Position numbers and translations under genes: made by a program. 64,000 bases of DNA from Actinomadura sp. J1-007 (GTDB lineage Bacteria > Actinomycetota > Actinomycetes > Streptosporangiales > Streptosporangiaceae), in the NCBI RefSeq assembly GCF_009793335.1, contig NZ_WING01000001.1, positions 496,001 through 560,000 of the forward strand, in the 5' to 3' direction. Shown here in pieces: positions 18,172 to 27,727 of the stretch. Numbering within the stretch: position 1 is the first letter of the stretch; each line of letters opens with the position of its first letter. A model generated the notes under the pieces. It searched no databases, was not told the DNA's origin, and worked only from the letters and a program-made list of their open reading frames with translations.

Positions 18172-20228
18172 ATGACCTGGGACGTCCGCATGCGCAACAA
18201 CATGTTCAGGCGCCTGCCCGTCGAGCAGGCCACCGGCCAGCTCTACGGCGGGCGGCACCGGCTGCGCGTGGTCTACCGGACCCGCGACCTGATCGTGCTC
18301 GGCCTCGGCGTGATGATCGGCTCGGGCATCTTCAAGATCGCCGGAGAGCAGGCGACGAGCACCGCCGGCCCGGCGGTGCTGCTGTCCTTCCTCGTCGCCG
18401 GCGGCGTCTGCTTCCTCGCCGCGCTGTCGTACGCCGAGCTGTCCTCGATCGTGCCGGTCGCGGGCAGCGCCTACTCCTTCAGCTACGTCGCGTTCGGCGA
18501 GCTGTGGGCGTGGGTGGTCGGCTGGGCCCTGGTCATGGAGCTGCTGCTCGCCGCGTCCGTCCTCGCGCGGGTCTGGTCGCTGTACGCGACGCAGACGCTG
18601 CACGACTTCGGCGTGCCGATCCCGTCCTGGCTCGGCGACCTGATCGGGCAGCAGAAGGGGCCCGACCTGCTCGCGCTCGGCATCCTCGTGCTGGTGATGG
18701 CGATGCTCGCCACCGGCACCCGGATGAGCCTGCGCACCCTCTGGTTCATGGTGATGGCCAAGGTCATCGTGATCGGGCTGGTCATCGCGACCGGGCTGAA
18801 GTTCTTCCACCCCGGCAACCTCACCCCGTTCGTGCCGCCGTCGCGGCCCGCGGCGGCCGGCGGCGGCGAGTCGGTGCTGGACGCCCTGCTCGGCGTGTTC
18901 GGCGACGGGTCGCCGCACGTGTTCGGGATCTGGGGCATCTTCGCCGCCGCGCCGACCATCGCGTTCGCCTACATCGGGTTCGACCTCATCGCGACCGCGT
19001 CGGAGGAGACCGACGACGCGCCCCGCAAGGTCCCGCGCGGGATGCTGACCGCCCTCGTCACCGCGGTCGCGCTGTACGCGGCGGTCGCGGTCGCGCTGGT
19101 CGGCATGGTCGGGATGGACGCGTTCAAGGACCTGGACCCCGACAAGCCGCTGCTCGCCGCCGCGTTCGCCTCGGTCGGGGCTGGCGTGATGGGCAAGATC
19201 ATCGACGTGGGCGCGGTGCTCGCCCTGACCACCGTGATCCTCGTGCTGCTCATCAGCCTGACCCGGGTGCTGTTCTCGATGGCGCGCGACGGGCTGCTGC
19301 CGCGCCCCCTCGCCGGGATGAGCCGCTACAAGGTGCCGTCCCGCGCCACCCTCGTCGGCGGCGCGCTCGCGGTCGTGATGTCGCAGACGCTGGACGTGCT
19401 GACGCTGGAGCAGATGGTCGTGATCGGGACGCTGTTCGCGTTCCTGTTCGTCTCGGCCGCCGTGCTCGCGCTGCGCCGGGACCGCCCGGACCTGCACCGC
19501 CCGTTCCGGGTGCCGTTCGCGCCCGTCACCGCGATCCTGACGATCGTCGCGGTCGGCTGGCTGATGCTGAACCTCAAGGTCGAGACCTGGCGCAACTTCG
19601 TCATCTGGATGGCCGCGGGCGTGGCGCTGTACCTGGTGTACGGGCGGCGCAGGAGCCAGATGAAGCTGCTGCTCGACCAGCCGCCGCCCGAACGCCCGGT
19701 CGCCGCGCCGATGACCGCCCCGCCGCCCGGCGGCGCGCTGGACCAGTGGCCCGCGCGGACGCAGCCCCAGGCGAGCCCCGGCCGCCGCAGCCCACCGGCC
19801 CGTACCCGTACGGCGAGTTCGCGGGGCGGCAGGGCGGCCACGGCCTCCAGCCCCTGCCCGGCAGCGCGCACGGCGCGCCCCAGGGCGGGGGGAGCGGCGC
19901 GTACGGCCGGCCGCACGGCGGCGAAGGGCACGGCGGCGCCCCTCCCGCCGTCCCTCCCCCGGACCGGTACGCGCCCGAGCGCGCCCCGTACCCGTCGGGC
20001 CCCTCCGGGACGTACGGGACGTACGGGCGGGAGCCGGAGCCGTTCGCGCGGGGCCCGGAGCCGTACGGGCGCGACGCCGTTCCGTACCCGGCGGACCCGC
20101 CCGACCCGTACGCGCTCGACCCGTACGTGCCGGACCCGTACGCGCCCGACCCCGACGCCGGGCCGGGCGGCGGCGGGCCCGGCCACCCGGACGAGCCGCG
20201 CCCCGGCGGCGGGCGGCACCGCCGCTGA
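18172..20228 (+). CDS. APC-family amino acid permease with Pro/Tyr-rich tail, frameshifted in the tail
   Basis: An amino acid/polyamine/organocation transporter. Helix 1 carries the family signature VLGLGVMIGSGIFKIAGEQA; SSIVPVAGSAYSFSYVAFGELWAW and FAYIGFDLIATASEETDDAPRKVPRG (the conserved acidic loop) are typical of CAT-like cationic amino acid permeases. About 12 helices lie in residues 35-490. ATG 18172 follows AGGGGGG. Beyond residue about 530 the frame becomes unlikely. One missing base near 19780 restores a Pro/Tyr/Gly-rich cytoplasmic tail (PTGPYPYGEF, then repeated DPYxxDPY units) and a stop at 20226-20228. Confidence 0.85.
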
Positions 20229-20239
20229 GCGGGGCGTAC

Positions 20240-20257
20240 GCGCCGTCCGGACGGCGC
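20240..20257. terminator. Hairpin after the APC permease
   Basis: GCGCCGTCCGGACGGCGC is an 18-bp perfect palindrome 12 bp after the permease stop. It could form a short stem and separates the permease from the RiPP precursor gene. Confidence 0.4.
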
Positions 20258-20313
20258 GGTGTCGGTCATATTGCCGACTGCCCGCCCGCGATCACCACCC
20301 CTACCGTCGAACC

Positions 20314-20511
20314 ATGAACGTCACGATGACAGGGACCACCGAGCACCTCACGACCAGCCGCGACGACCTGGTGTCGCCCGGCGACGCCGCCGACCTGGCG
20401 TTCTCGCCGGGCCTGTCCTGCTGCGGCCCGCCGTCCCACACCTACTGCGCCTCCGCGTCGCTGTGGGACGACCGCGCCGACGGCGCCGCCCCGGCCGATG
20501 GACGAGCCTGA
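20314..20511 (+). CDS. Candidate azole-RiPP (TOMM/LAP) precursor peptide
   Basis: A 65-residue peptide. Residues 1 to about 33 are a leader-like region rich in Thr, Asp and Leu (motif-like RDDLVSPGDAADLAF). Residues 34-50 (LSCCGPPSHTYCASASL) are packed with heterocyclisable residues: Cys36, Cys37 and Cys45, and Ser35, Ser41, Thr43, Ser47 and Ser49. The remaining tail WDDRADGAAPADGRA is polar and could be a follower peptide. The gene lies directly before the SagB-like gene, overlapping its start by 14 bp, with cyclodehydratase and YcaO genes next. No Shine-Dalgarno is visible; TACCGT at 20302-20307 could be a -10 box for a leaderless transcript. It might instead be a misread 5' part of sagB, but that would need an extra base, opposite to most breaks in this window. 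Confidence 0.65.
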   Translation: MNVTMTGTTEHLTTSRDDLVSPGDAADLAFSPGLSCCGPPSHTYCASASLWDDRADGAAPADGRA

Positions 20512-21445
20512 CCGCGTCCGGGGAGCGATTCTCGGCAACTCGGTCGTCTCGATCGACCGGACCTTCGAGTCGACCGGCTTCCGCACGTCGGCGAGCAGGT
20601 ACCGGGGCCAGACGACCTCGGCCCAGGACCTCCTCGCCGACCTGTTCCTGCTGAACACGACCGTCGAACGGCACGACCACGAGGCCCCCGCGGGCGTCAA
20701 GGGCTACTTCACCGACTCCGGCCTCACCATGCTGTCCCTCGCGGGCCACGAGACCGCCGACGCGACCGAGCGCGTCCCGCTGCCCGAGCCCGCGCCGCTG
20801 GACGCGGCGCTCGGCGACTGCCTCCGGCGGCGCCGCAGCAGGCGCGACTTCCGCGCCGAGCCGATCCGCGCGGACCAGCTCGCCGCCGTCCTGTGGGCGG
20901 CGGCGGGCGTCACCGCCGAGCCGAGCGTCCCGCTCCAGGGCGAGGACGGGTCCGTCGGGATGCGGTGGCGCACCGCGCCGTCCCCCGGCGGCCTGTACGG
21001 CGTCGACCTGTACGTCGCCGCCGCCCGCGTGGAGGGGGTCGAGCCCGGGGTCTACCGCCTCGACCCGCTCGGCGGCGCGCTGTGGCGCGTCGCGGGCGAC
21101 GCCGAGCTGCGCGCGGCCGTGGGCGCATGCGCGTTCGAGGAGGACGTCATCCCCGTGTCGCGCGCGGCCGCGGTGCTGTTCCTGGTCGGCCGCCCGCCGA
21201 AGCTGTACCGCAAGTACGGGAGCCGGGGCCTGCGCTACCTGTTCCTGGAGGCCGGGGAGATCACGCAGAACGTGCACCTGGCCGTCACCGCGCTCGGCCT
21301 CGGCGACGTCGAGACCGCCGGGTTCTACGACCGGGAGGTCGGCGCGGCGCTCGGCCTCGACGGCGTCGCCGCGACGCTCGTCCACACCATCGTCCTCGGC
21401 CCCGCCGGGGACCCGCCCGCGAAGGAGCACGGTGCCAGCGGCTGA
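20498..21445 (+). CDS. SagB/ThcOx-family azoline dehydrogenase
   Basis: An FMN-dependent nitroreductase-fold enzyme expected to oxidise thiazolines and oxazolines to azoles. Core signatures: LRRRRSRRDFRAEPI (flavin phosphate binding), APSPGGLYGVDLYVAA, and KLYRKYGSRGLRYLFLEAGEITQNVHLAVTALGLG. The adjacent Lys-Tyr of this last motif matches the catalytic pair known in BalhB-type enzymes. The protein has 315 residues. ATG 20498 has no clear ribosome site but overlaps the precursor stop, so translation is probably coupled. The first 60 residues are poorly conserved. The 3' end overlaps the next gene by 14 bp. Confidence 0.87.
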   Translation: MDEPDRVRGAILGNSVVSIDRTFESTGFRTSASRYRGQTTSAQDLLADLFLLNTTVERHDHEAPAGVKGYFTDSGLTMLSLAGHETADATERVPLPEPAPLDAALGDCLRRRRSRRDFRAEPIRADQLAAVLWAAAGVTAEPSVPLQGEDGSVGMRWRTAPSPGGLYGVDLYVAAARVEGVEPGVYRLDPLGGALWRVAGDAELRAAVGACAFEEDVIPVSRAAAVLFLVGRPPKLYRKYGSRGLRYLFLEAGEITQNVHLAVTALGLGDVETAGFYDREVGAALGLDGVAATLVHTIVLGPAGDPPAKEHGASG

Positions 21446-22694
21446 CCGGAGGACCGGCACTGACCGAACGGGGACCGCCGGGACCGGCGCGGGCGCGGGG
21501 GGCGGGGAGTGGGGCGCGGACGGGATCGGCGCCGCGGACCGCCCGCGGCTGCGGCCCCAGTTCACGATCGTCGCGCACGATCCCGGCATCGTGGAGCTGC
21601 GCGAGGGCGTCTGGAACGCCACGTCCATCACGCTCACCGACGAGGGCGGCGGCGACGCCCTGCTCGCCGTCGTCGAGGGCCTGGACGGCGCGGCGACGGT
21701 GACCGAGGTCGCCGCGTCCGCGCGGGTGTCGGTCGCCGACGTCCTCGCGGTCTGCGAGCGGCTGCGGTCGGCGGGCGCGCTGGAGCTCGGCCCGACGAGC
21801 GCGCTGGACCACTACGTCGGGCAGCTCATGCTGACGCCGTCCGCGTCGGCGAACGGCTCGCGCGACCGGGTCCGGCGCGCGGTCGTGCTCGGCGAGGGCG
21901 AGATCGCCGGGCAGGTCCACGACCACCTGCGCGCCTCGCTGGACGTGGACGCGCACCGCTTCGCCGACCCCCTGCTGTGGCGGCGGCTGTGCCACGACGA
22001 CCTGACCCGCCGCGACGGCGACGGGCTCGACGCCGAGCGCCTGACCGACGAGTTCGCCCCGTTCGGCGGCGCGTTCCTCGTCGCCGCGCTCGACGCGGTC
22101 AACCCGATCCTGCTGCGCAACCTCAACCGGATCGCGGCCGGGCTCGGCACGCCCTGGGTGCACGCGGCGCCGGACGGGCCGTTCCTCATCGTCGGCCCGA
22201 CGGTCGTGCCCGGCGGCTCGCCCTGCTACGAGTGCTTCGAGCGCCGCGTCGCCCTGAACATGAGGGAGAACGCCGGGTACGTCCGCTACAAGCGGGCGCT
22301 CGCCACCGGCAAGGCGCGGCTCGGCCGGACGCTGCTGCCCTCGCCCGTCCTGTCGATGGTCGCGTCGCTGGTGAGCCTGGAGGCCGTCAACCACGTCGTG
22401 ACGGGCTCGACGTTCACGATCGGGAAGGCGCTCACCGTCTACCTGCCGACGATGGAGTTCTGCTACCACGACGTGCTGCGGCTGCCGAGCTGCCGGGTGT
22501 GCGTGCCGCGCCGCGAGCGGTTCCAGCGCCAGCTCCACTTCGACGTCCGCTCGTACCTGAACGACGTCGTCCTCCCGAAGGCCCGCCCGGACGCCTCGGC
22601 CTCGGCCCCCGCCAACGGCGCCCCCAACGGCTCCGGCCCTCCGCCGTCCGCGGACGCGGACGCGGATCCGGGGGCGGGGGCGGGGGCGGGGTGA
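21432..22694 (+). CDS. TOMM cyclodehydratase partner: RRE domain plus E1/ThiF-like domain
   Basis: The protein has 420 residues from GTG 21432, with AAGGAG 4 bases upstream. After a low-complexity start, residues of about 35-120 (RPQFTIVAHDPGIVELREG to RLRSAGALEL) look like a PqqD-like RiPP recognition element, which would bind the leader peptide. The rest resembles the E1-like cyclodehydratase C-protein: FGGAFLVAALDAVNPILLRNLNRIA, and two CxxC pairs (SPCYECFERR and SCRVCVPRR) expected to form a structural zinc site. The C-terminal tail is Ala/Gly/Pro-rich. It delivers the precursor to the YcaO enzyme. Its stop overlaps the YcaO start (TGATG). Confidence 0.83.
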   Translation: MPAADRRTGTDRTGTAGTGAGAGGGEWGADGIGAADRPRLRPQFTIVAHDPGIVELREGVWNATSITLTDEGGGDALLAVVEGLDGAATVTEVAASARVSVADVLAVCERLRSAGALELGPTSALDHYVGQLMLTPSASANGSRDRVRRAVVLGEGEIAGQVHDHLRASLDVDAHRFADPLLWRRLCHDDLTRRDGDGLDAERLTDEFAPFGGAFLVAALDAVNPILLRNLNRIAAGLGTPWVHAAPDGPFLIVGPTVVPGGSPCYECFERRVALNMRENAGYVRYKRALATGKARLGRTLLPSPVLSMVASLVSLEAVNHVVTGSTFTIGKALTVYLPTMEFCYHDVLRLPSCRVCVPRRERFQRQLHFDVRSYLNDVVLPKARPDASASAPANGAPNGSGPPPSADADADPGAGAGAG

Positions 22695-24070
22695 TGCGAC
22701 CGTCGGTGATCGCGCACCGGGACGGGCTCGGACCGGCGGCGCACGACCTGCTCGCGCGCCTGGTCAGCCCGCTGACCGGGCTCCAGCGGACGCTGGCCGT
22801 CCCGCTGCGCGACGACGGGTACCCGCGGGTGGTGGTCGTGACCGGGCAGCTCACGTCGGTGCACCGGCTGCTCGGGCTGGACGAGCCGTTGCAGTACCAC
22901 ATCGGCGGGTACGGGCTGCACGTCGAGGAGGCGCTGATGCGCGTGCTCGGCGAGAGCGTCGAGCGCTACGCCCACATGATCTGCGGGACGGACCGGACGC
23001 GGGCCGTCGAGCGCGGCACGCTGGCGGAGATGCGGGCCCGGCACGGGCACGGCGGCGTCCTCGCGGTGGACGCGATGCGGTTCTTCACCGCCGAGCAGCT
23101 CGCCCGGCCCGGGTTCCCCGTCCAGCCGTGGCGGCCGGACGCCGACCTCGGCTGGGTGCGCGCGGAGAACGTGGCGACGGGCGGGCCGCTGTGGCTGCCC
23201 GCGCAGCTCGCGATCGTCGGCTACCTGCGGCCCCGCCCGGCCGAGGGCCGCGCCCCCGAGCCGTGGCTCGTCCCGGCGATCACGACGGGGACGGCCGCGC
23301 ACACGGTGCCGGTGCGGGCGCTGCGGTCGGCGCTGTTCGAGCTCGTGCAGGGCCACGTCGCGACCGGGCACTGGTACTCCGACCATCCCGCGCCCGCGAT
23401 CGTCCCCGACGACGCGCGCACGCCCGCGCTGCGCCGCCTCCTCGAACGCGACATGCCGCGCCACCGCTGCCGGATCAGGTTCCACCGCCTCGGCGGGGAC
23501 GGCTTCGGGCTGCACGTCGTCGCGGGGGTGCTGGAGAGCCTCGCCGAGGGGGAGGTCCCGGCGGTCGCGCTCGGGCTCGGGGTCGACACCCGGCTGGAGA
23601 CGGCGATGTACAAGGCGTACCTGGAGACGTCGGCGATGCCGTACCTGGCGATCCTCAACCTGGCGAAGGAGGGGCGGATCGACGACGCCCGCGCGCTCGC
23701 CCGGACGGGGATCGACAACCTCGACGACAACGTGTTCCTGTACGCGCTGCCGGAGAACCGGAAGGCGATCGACGAGCGCTTCCCGCCGGGCCTGCGGGTG
23801 GCCGCGTCCGACCTGCCGTCCGACCGGTCCCGCGACGCCGACCCGGGGCTGGAGCTGCGGGAGCTGACGCGCCGGATCCTCGCGCGGGGCGCGACGCTCG
23901 CGCTGCTCGACCTGACGAGCCCGGAGATCGCCGACCTGGGCTTCCAGGTGTACCGGTTCTACTCCCCGGAACTGCTGCCGTTCGGCCTGCCGTCGTACCC
24001 GCCGGCCGCGCACCCGGCGTTCGCCGAGTTCGGCGGCCTGACGCACGACCGCCCGCACCCGTACGCCTGA
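22694..24070 (+). CDS. YcaO-family cyclodehydratase
   Basis: The ATP-dependent enzyme of azoline formation from Cys, Ser and Thr. 458 residues. Typical YcaO blocks: GGYGLHVEEALMRVLGESVERYAHM (ATP/Mg-binding Glu cluster), VPAITTGTAAHTVPVRALRSALFELVQGHVATGHWY, and VALGLGVDTRLETAMYKAYLETSAMPYLAIL. It ends DRPHPYA, a Pro-containing C-terminus like those needed for catalysis in azoline YcaOs. It is translationally coupled to the E1-like gene by a 1-base stop/start overlap. Split E1-like and YcaO proteins plus SagB make a complete azole-forming set. No exporter or protease gene lies next to it. Confidence 0.9.
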   Translation: MRPSVIAHRDGLGPAAHDLLARLVSPLTGLQRTLAVPLRDDGYPRVVVVTGQLTSVHRLLGLDEPLQYHIGGYGLHVEEALMRVLGESVERYAHMICGTDRTRAVERGTLAEMRARHGHGGVLAVDAMRFFTAEQLARPGFPVQPWRPDADLGWVRAENVATGGPLWLPAQLAIVGYLRPRPAEGRAPEPWLVPAITTGTAAHTVPVRALRSALFELVQGHVATGHWYSDHPAPAIVPDDARTPALRRLLERDMPRHRCRIRFHRLGGDGFGLHVVAGVLESLAEGEVPAVALGLGVDTRLETAMYKAYLETSAMPYLAILNLAKEGRIDDARALARTGIDNLDDNVFLYALPENRKAIDERFPPGLRVAASDLPSDRSRDADPGLELRELTRRILARGATLALLDLTSPEIADLGFQVYRFYSPELLPFGLPSYPPAAHPAFAEFGGLTHDRPHPYA

Positions 24071-24128
24071 GCCCGGCCCCGGCCCGGCCCCGGCCCCGGC
24101 GCCGGCCTCGTGGCGAGGCGGGCGGGCG

Positions 24129-24395
24129 CTAGCGCTGGGTGCCGGAGGTCTCCGGCGGGGAATCGCCGCGCGAATCGGCCTGGAGAATGGCGACGGCCGC
24201 CGCCCGCGAATGCAGGCCGTATTTCCGGAAGACTCGTTCCAGATGGGTACGAACGGTACGCCGCGATATGCCGAGAGTTCGCGCGATCTGGTCGTCGGTC
24301 ATTCCCTCGGCGACCCGGCGCAGAACCTCCGTTTCCCTGGGCGAGCACGAACTCCTGGCGGGTAGGTCGGACGCACTCGTCCGGTCTGGGAGCAT
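24129..24395 (-). CDS. Small LuxR-type helix-turn-helix regulator
   Basis: The protein has 88 residues, almost only a LuxR C-terminal DNA-binding domain: SPRETEVLRRVAEGMTDDQIARTLGISRRTVRTHLERVFRKYGLHSRAAAVA, residues about 18-70. There is no receiver or sensor domain, as in GerE-like single-domain regulators. It is convergent with the YcaO gene, 58 bp away, and may control the RiPP cluster, though only proximity supports that. Confidence 0.82.
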   Translation of the reverse strand: MLPDRTSASDLPARSSCSPRETEVLRRVAEGMTDDQIARTLGISRRTVRTHLERVFRKYGLHSRAAAVAILQADSRGDSPPETSGTQR

Positions 24396-24817
24396 CCGGC
24401 GAACTCCTCACCGCGGGCCCGCTGCTGGGGCTCAGGGGGAACGGGGACGGGAGTCAGCCTAAGGTGTGGAGGAGGTCAGGCGGTAGTGTCAATTGTCGCC
24501 GGAACAAACAAAAGCACCGCCGCCGATTGGCGGAACACGCCGTCTTGTGCGCTCGGTCAGGATCCGATCACTAATTCGTGACGGCCGACCGCCGCCCCCT
24601 CCTCCCCCGGCCCGCCAAGGCCCCGGCCCGCCGAACGAACCCGTGCGCGCGCAACGCCGAACGGCCGCCGGGTCCGTAGCGCCGGCGAGCCGCCGGGCAC
24701 GGCGCACTGAACGGGCTCCCCAAGAAATCTCTGGACATGTCCCTACTTGGGGCGTACGTTCGTCTCAGAGCGAGTTCAACTCAGACTGAGATTTACTCAC
24801 AGGGAGACTGACGAGCC
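24396..24817. other. Intergenic region between the LuxR gene and the NUDIX operon
   Basis: About 420 bp with no supported gene. It must hold divergent promoters for the LuxR gene and the NUDIX operon. The right end carries overlapping palindromes listed separately. Confidence 0.5.
24772..24790. promoter_or_regulatory. Overlapping palindromes upstream of the NUDIX regulator
   Basis: GAGTTCAACTC (24772-24782) and CTCAGACTGAG (24780-24790) are two overlapping 11-base inverted repeats, 28 bp upstream of the start of the NrtR-like gene. They are good candidates for its own operator. This is inference from symmetry and position. Confidence 0.45.
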
Positions 24818-25638
24818 ATGACGAGCCCGGATCCGCGCCGCGACGAGAGCGACTTCCTGGCCGGGTACGACCCCCGGGACTACGACCCGGTCTCGGTCAC
24901 GGTCGACGTGGTGGCGCTCACCATCCGCGACGGCGACCTGCACGTGCTGCTCGTGCGGAGGGGCTCCGCGCCGTACGCCGGGATGTGGGCGCTGCCCGGC
25001 GGGTTCGTGCGCGGCGTGCGCGACGCCGAGGACCTGCCGGACGCCGCCGTCCGGGAGCTGGCCGAGGAGACCGGGCTGAGCGCGAAGGACGGCGTCCTCG
25101 GCCGCGTCCACCTGGAGCAGCTCGGCACGTACGGCGCGCCCGGCCGGGACCCGCGGATGCGCGTGATCTCCGTCGCGTACCTGGCGTTCGCGCCGGAGCT
25201 GCCCGACCCCGAGGCGGGCGGCGACGCCGCCGACGCGGCCTGGGTCCCGCTCGCCGCGCTCGGCCTGACCGAGGCCGCGGAGCAGCGGCCGGGAACGACG
25301 CGGCGGCTCGCGTTCGACCACGCGCGGATCCTCGCCGACGGCCTCGAACGCGCCCGCGCCAAGCTGGAGTACTCCCCGCTCGCCACCGCCTTCTGCGGCG
25401 GCGAGTTCACGATCCCCGAGCTGCGCACCGTCTACGAGGCCGTCTGGGGCGAGGAGCTGCACGCCGGCAACTTCCACCGGAAGGTCCTGTCGGTTCCGGG
25501 GTTCGTGGAGAGCACCGGGACGACGTCCGACAAGGGCGGCCGGCGCGGCGGGCCGCGTCCCCGCCTCTACCGGGCGGGCGACGCCCGCCTGCTGCACCCG
25601 CGCTCCTGCGCCCGAGCAGGGAGGAGGAGATCCGATGA
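24818..25638 (+). CDS. NrtR-like NUDIX-domain transcriptional regulator, frameshifted at the 3' end
   Basis: Residues 20-160 are a NUDIX domain. The box reads GGFVRGVRDAEDLPDAAVRELAEETGL, with the REL-EET core but an interrupted 5' half, as in NrtR proteins that sense rather than cleave nucleotides. Residues about 180-265 (ATAFCGGEFTIPELRTVYEAVWGEELHAGNFHRKVLSVPGFV) are the NrtR winged helix. The frame then runs on wrongly; one missing C at about 25600 restores LLRPSREEEIR and a stop at 25636-25638 that overlaps the next ATG. Known NrtR proteins control NAD metabolism and respond to ADP-ribose-type ligands. Here it heads a four-gene operon and probably regulates it. Confidence 0.82.
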
Positions 25639-26692
25639 CGGACCGCCCGCCCGCCTCCCGCGCGCCGTCCGCCGGGGACCTCGGTCTGGACGAGGCGCTC
25701 GCGCGGCTCGACCGCGTCCGCACCCCGGCCGACCTGTTCGGCTCCGACGGCGCCGACGCGGCGCGGCTCTACAAGCGGCTGGCCCGGCTCGTCCACCCCG
25801 ACATGACCGGCGGCCGGACGGGCGACGCGTTCGCCCGGCTGAACGAGCTGTGGCGCGCCTACACCGAAGCGGCCTCGCCGGCGATCGGCACCGGCCGCGC
25901 CACGTACCGCCTCGGCGCGCGGGCGCACCGCGGCGACCTCGCCGACCTGTTCCACCTCACCCGCGACACCGGCGGCGGCCCGGCGCGGCTGCTGCTCAAG
26001 CTGCCGCGCGACCCCCGCGACAACGACCTGATGCGGCGCGAGGCGGCCGCGCTCAGGCGGCTGCGGGCCAAGGGCGACCCGCGGTACCGGCCGTACGTGC
26101 CGCACCTCGCCGACTCGTTCGGGCACGTCGACGCGGTGACGAGGGCCGAGCGGCAGGGCAACGTCCTGGTGGCGCTGGACGGGTTCCGCACGCTCGCCGA
26201 GGTGCGCGCCGCGTACCCCGGCGGCGTGGACCCGCGCGACGCGGCGTGGATGTGGCGGCGGCTGCTCGTCGCGCTCGGCCACGCGCACCGCGCCGGGGTC
26301 GTGCACGGCGCGGTGCTGCCCGAGCACGTGCTCGTCCACCCGGAGGAGCACGGCCTCGTGCTCGCCGACTGGTGCTACAGCGTCCCGGACGACGACCCGG
26401 CCGGGCACGTCCCGGCGATGGTCGACCGGCACGCGGACCTGTACGCGCCGGAGGTCCCCGCGCGGGAGCCCGCCTCCCCGGCGACCGACGTCCACATGGC
26501 CACGCGCTGCATGACCGCCCTGGTCGGCGACGGAGCGCCGGAGCCGATGCGCGCGTTCGCGCGGGGCTGCACGCTGCCCGCGCAGCGGCGGCGGCCGGGC
26601 GACGCGTGGCGGCTGCTCGCCGAGTTCGACGGGCTGCTCGAACGCCTCTACGGGCCCCGCAGATTCCGCCCGTTCACCATGCCCCCGCCTGA
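25635..26692 (+). CDS. J-domain plus kinase-like (probable pseudokinase) protein
   Basis: Residues 20-75 look like a DnaJ-type domain: LYKRLARLVHPDMTGGRTGDAFARLNELWRAY, with the HPD tripeptide. Residues 90-330 resemble a Ser/Thr kinase: LLLKLPRDPRDNDLMRREAAALRRL (Lys and helix C) and GVVHGAVLPEHVLVHPEEHGLVLADWCYSV in place of HRDLKPxNIL...DFG. The catalytic HRD Asp is missing, so it is probably a pseudokinase or a very divergent kinase. ATG 25635 overlaps the stop of the NUDIX gene. The frame reads into the VWA gene only because one C appears missing in the C-run near 26683; restoring it gives a stop at 26690-26692, just before the VWA ribosome site. Confidence 0.72.
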
Positions 26693-26708
26693 CCCGAGGA
26701 GAAGCACC

Positions 26709-27673
26709 ATGGGAAGCGGACACTGGTCCACCGACGTCTACTCCGCCGCCGCGGGCTACCGCGCGGCCACCGGCGCGAGCGCCTTCGCCTACAGCGACGG
26801 CGGCGCCACCGCCGTCCACCCCGACCTCGACCCGCGCGGCGTGACCGTCCGGGAGAGCCGCGACTCGGCCGACCACCCCGAGTCGCTGGCCATCGCCGTG
26901 CTGTTCGACGTGACGGGCTCGATGGGCACCGTCCCGCGCACGCTCCAGGCCAAGCTGCCGGGCCTGCTCGGGCTGCTGCTGCGCAAGGGGTACGTCGCGC
27001 ACCCGCACATCATGTTCGGCGCGGTCGGCGACGCGACGTGCGACCGGGCGCCGTTGCAGGTCGGGCAGTTCGAGGCCGACAACCGGATGGACGACGACCT
27101 CGGCAGGATCCTGCTGGAGGGCGGCGGCGGGGGCAGATGACCGAGTCGTACGAGCTGGCCATGTACTTCATGGCGCGGCACACGTCCATCGACTGCTTCG
27201 AGCGGCGGGGCCGCCGCGGCTACCTGTTCATGATCGGCGACGAGCTGGCGTACCCGAGGGTCAAGCGGTCGGAGGTGGCCGGGGTCGTCGGCGCCGAGCT
27301 GGACGAGGACGTCCCGATCGCCGCGATCGTCCGCGAGCTGCGGCGGATGTACGACGTGTACTTCATCATCCCCGAGGGCGCGTCCCACTCCGGCGACCGC
27401 CGCCTGAAGGACTTCTGGAACCGCCTCCTCGGCCAGAACGTCCTGTACCTGGACGATCTCGACGCCGTCTGCGAGACCATCGCGCTCACGGTCGGCCTCG
27501 CCGAGGAGGCCATCGACCTGGACGAGGGCCTCGGCCACCTGGCCGAGACGGGCTCGGACGCGGGCGCGACGGTCGGCCGCGCGCTCGCCCGCCTGGACCG
27601 GCGCCCCGCCGCCAAGGCCGTCTCCCCGGCGCCCACCGACCTGTCGGCCCCGACCGACACCCGCCGCCTCTGA
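26709..27673 (+). CDS. VWA-domain protein, frameshifted
   Basis: GAGGAG precedes ATG 26709. The protein has a von Willebrand A fold: AIAVLFDVTGSMGTVPRTLQAKL carries the MIDAS DxTGS metal site, HPHIMFGAVGDATCDRAPLQVGQFEAD is the second strand region, and YLFMIGDELAYP the later one. The frame breaks after a Gly run at about 27120-27132. One missing G joins it to MTESYELAMYFMARHTSIDCFERRG in the next frame, ending at 27673 (about 321 residues). It probably assembles with the J-kinase and PurA-like proteins encoded beside it. Similar VWA-kinase pairs occur in Ter-type stress systems; this relation is an inference. Confidence 0.72.
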
Positions 27674-27727
27674 CGCGTACCCCGCCGTACTCCGGCGCCG
27701 CGACCCCACGAACGAAGGACCGGGCAC

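Noticed and set aside
17653..20511. A single 952-residue open frame across the permease and the precursor
   Set aside because: It joins upstream non-coding sequence, the permease, a wrong-frame tail and the precursor without a stop by chance. Family motifs and the shifted tail frame show separate genes.
25635..27140. Natural fusion of the J-kinase and the VWA protein
   Set aside because: The VWA part has its own ATG with a GAGGAG ribosome site, and one missing C in a C-run restores a stop just before it. Two genes are more likely.
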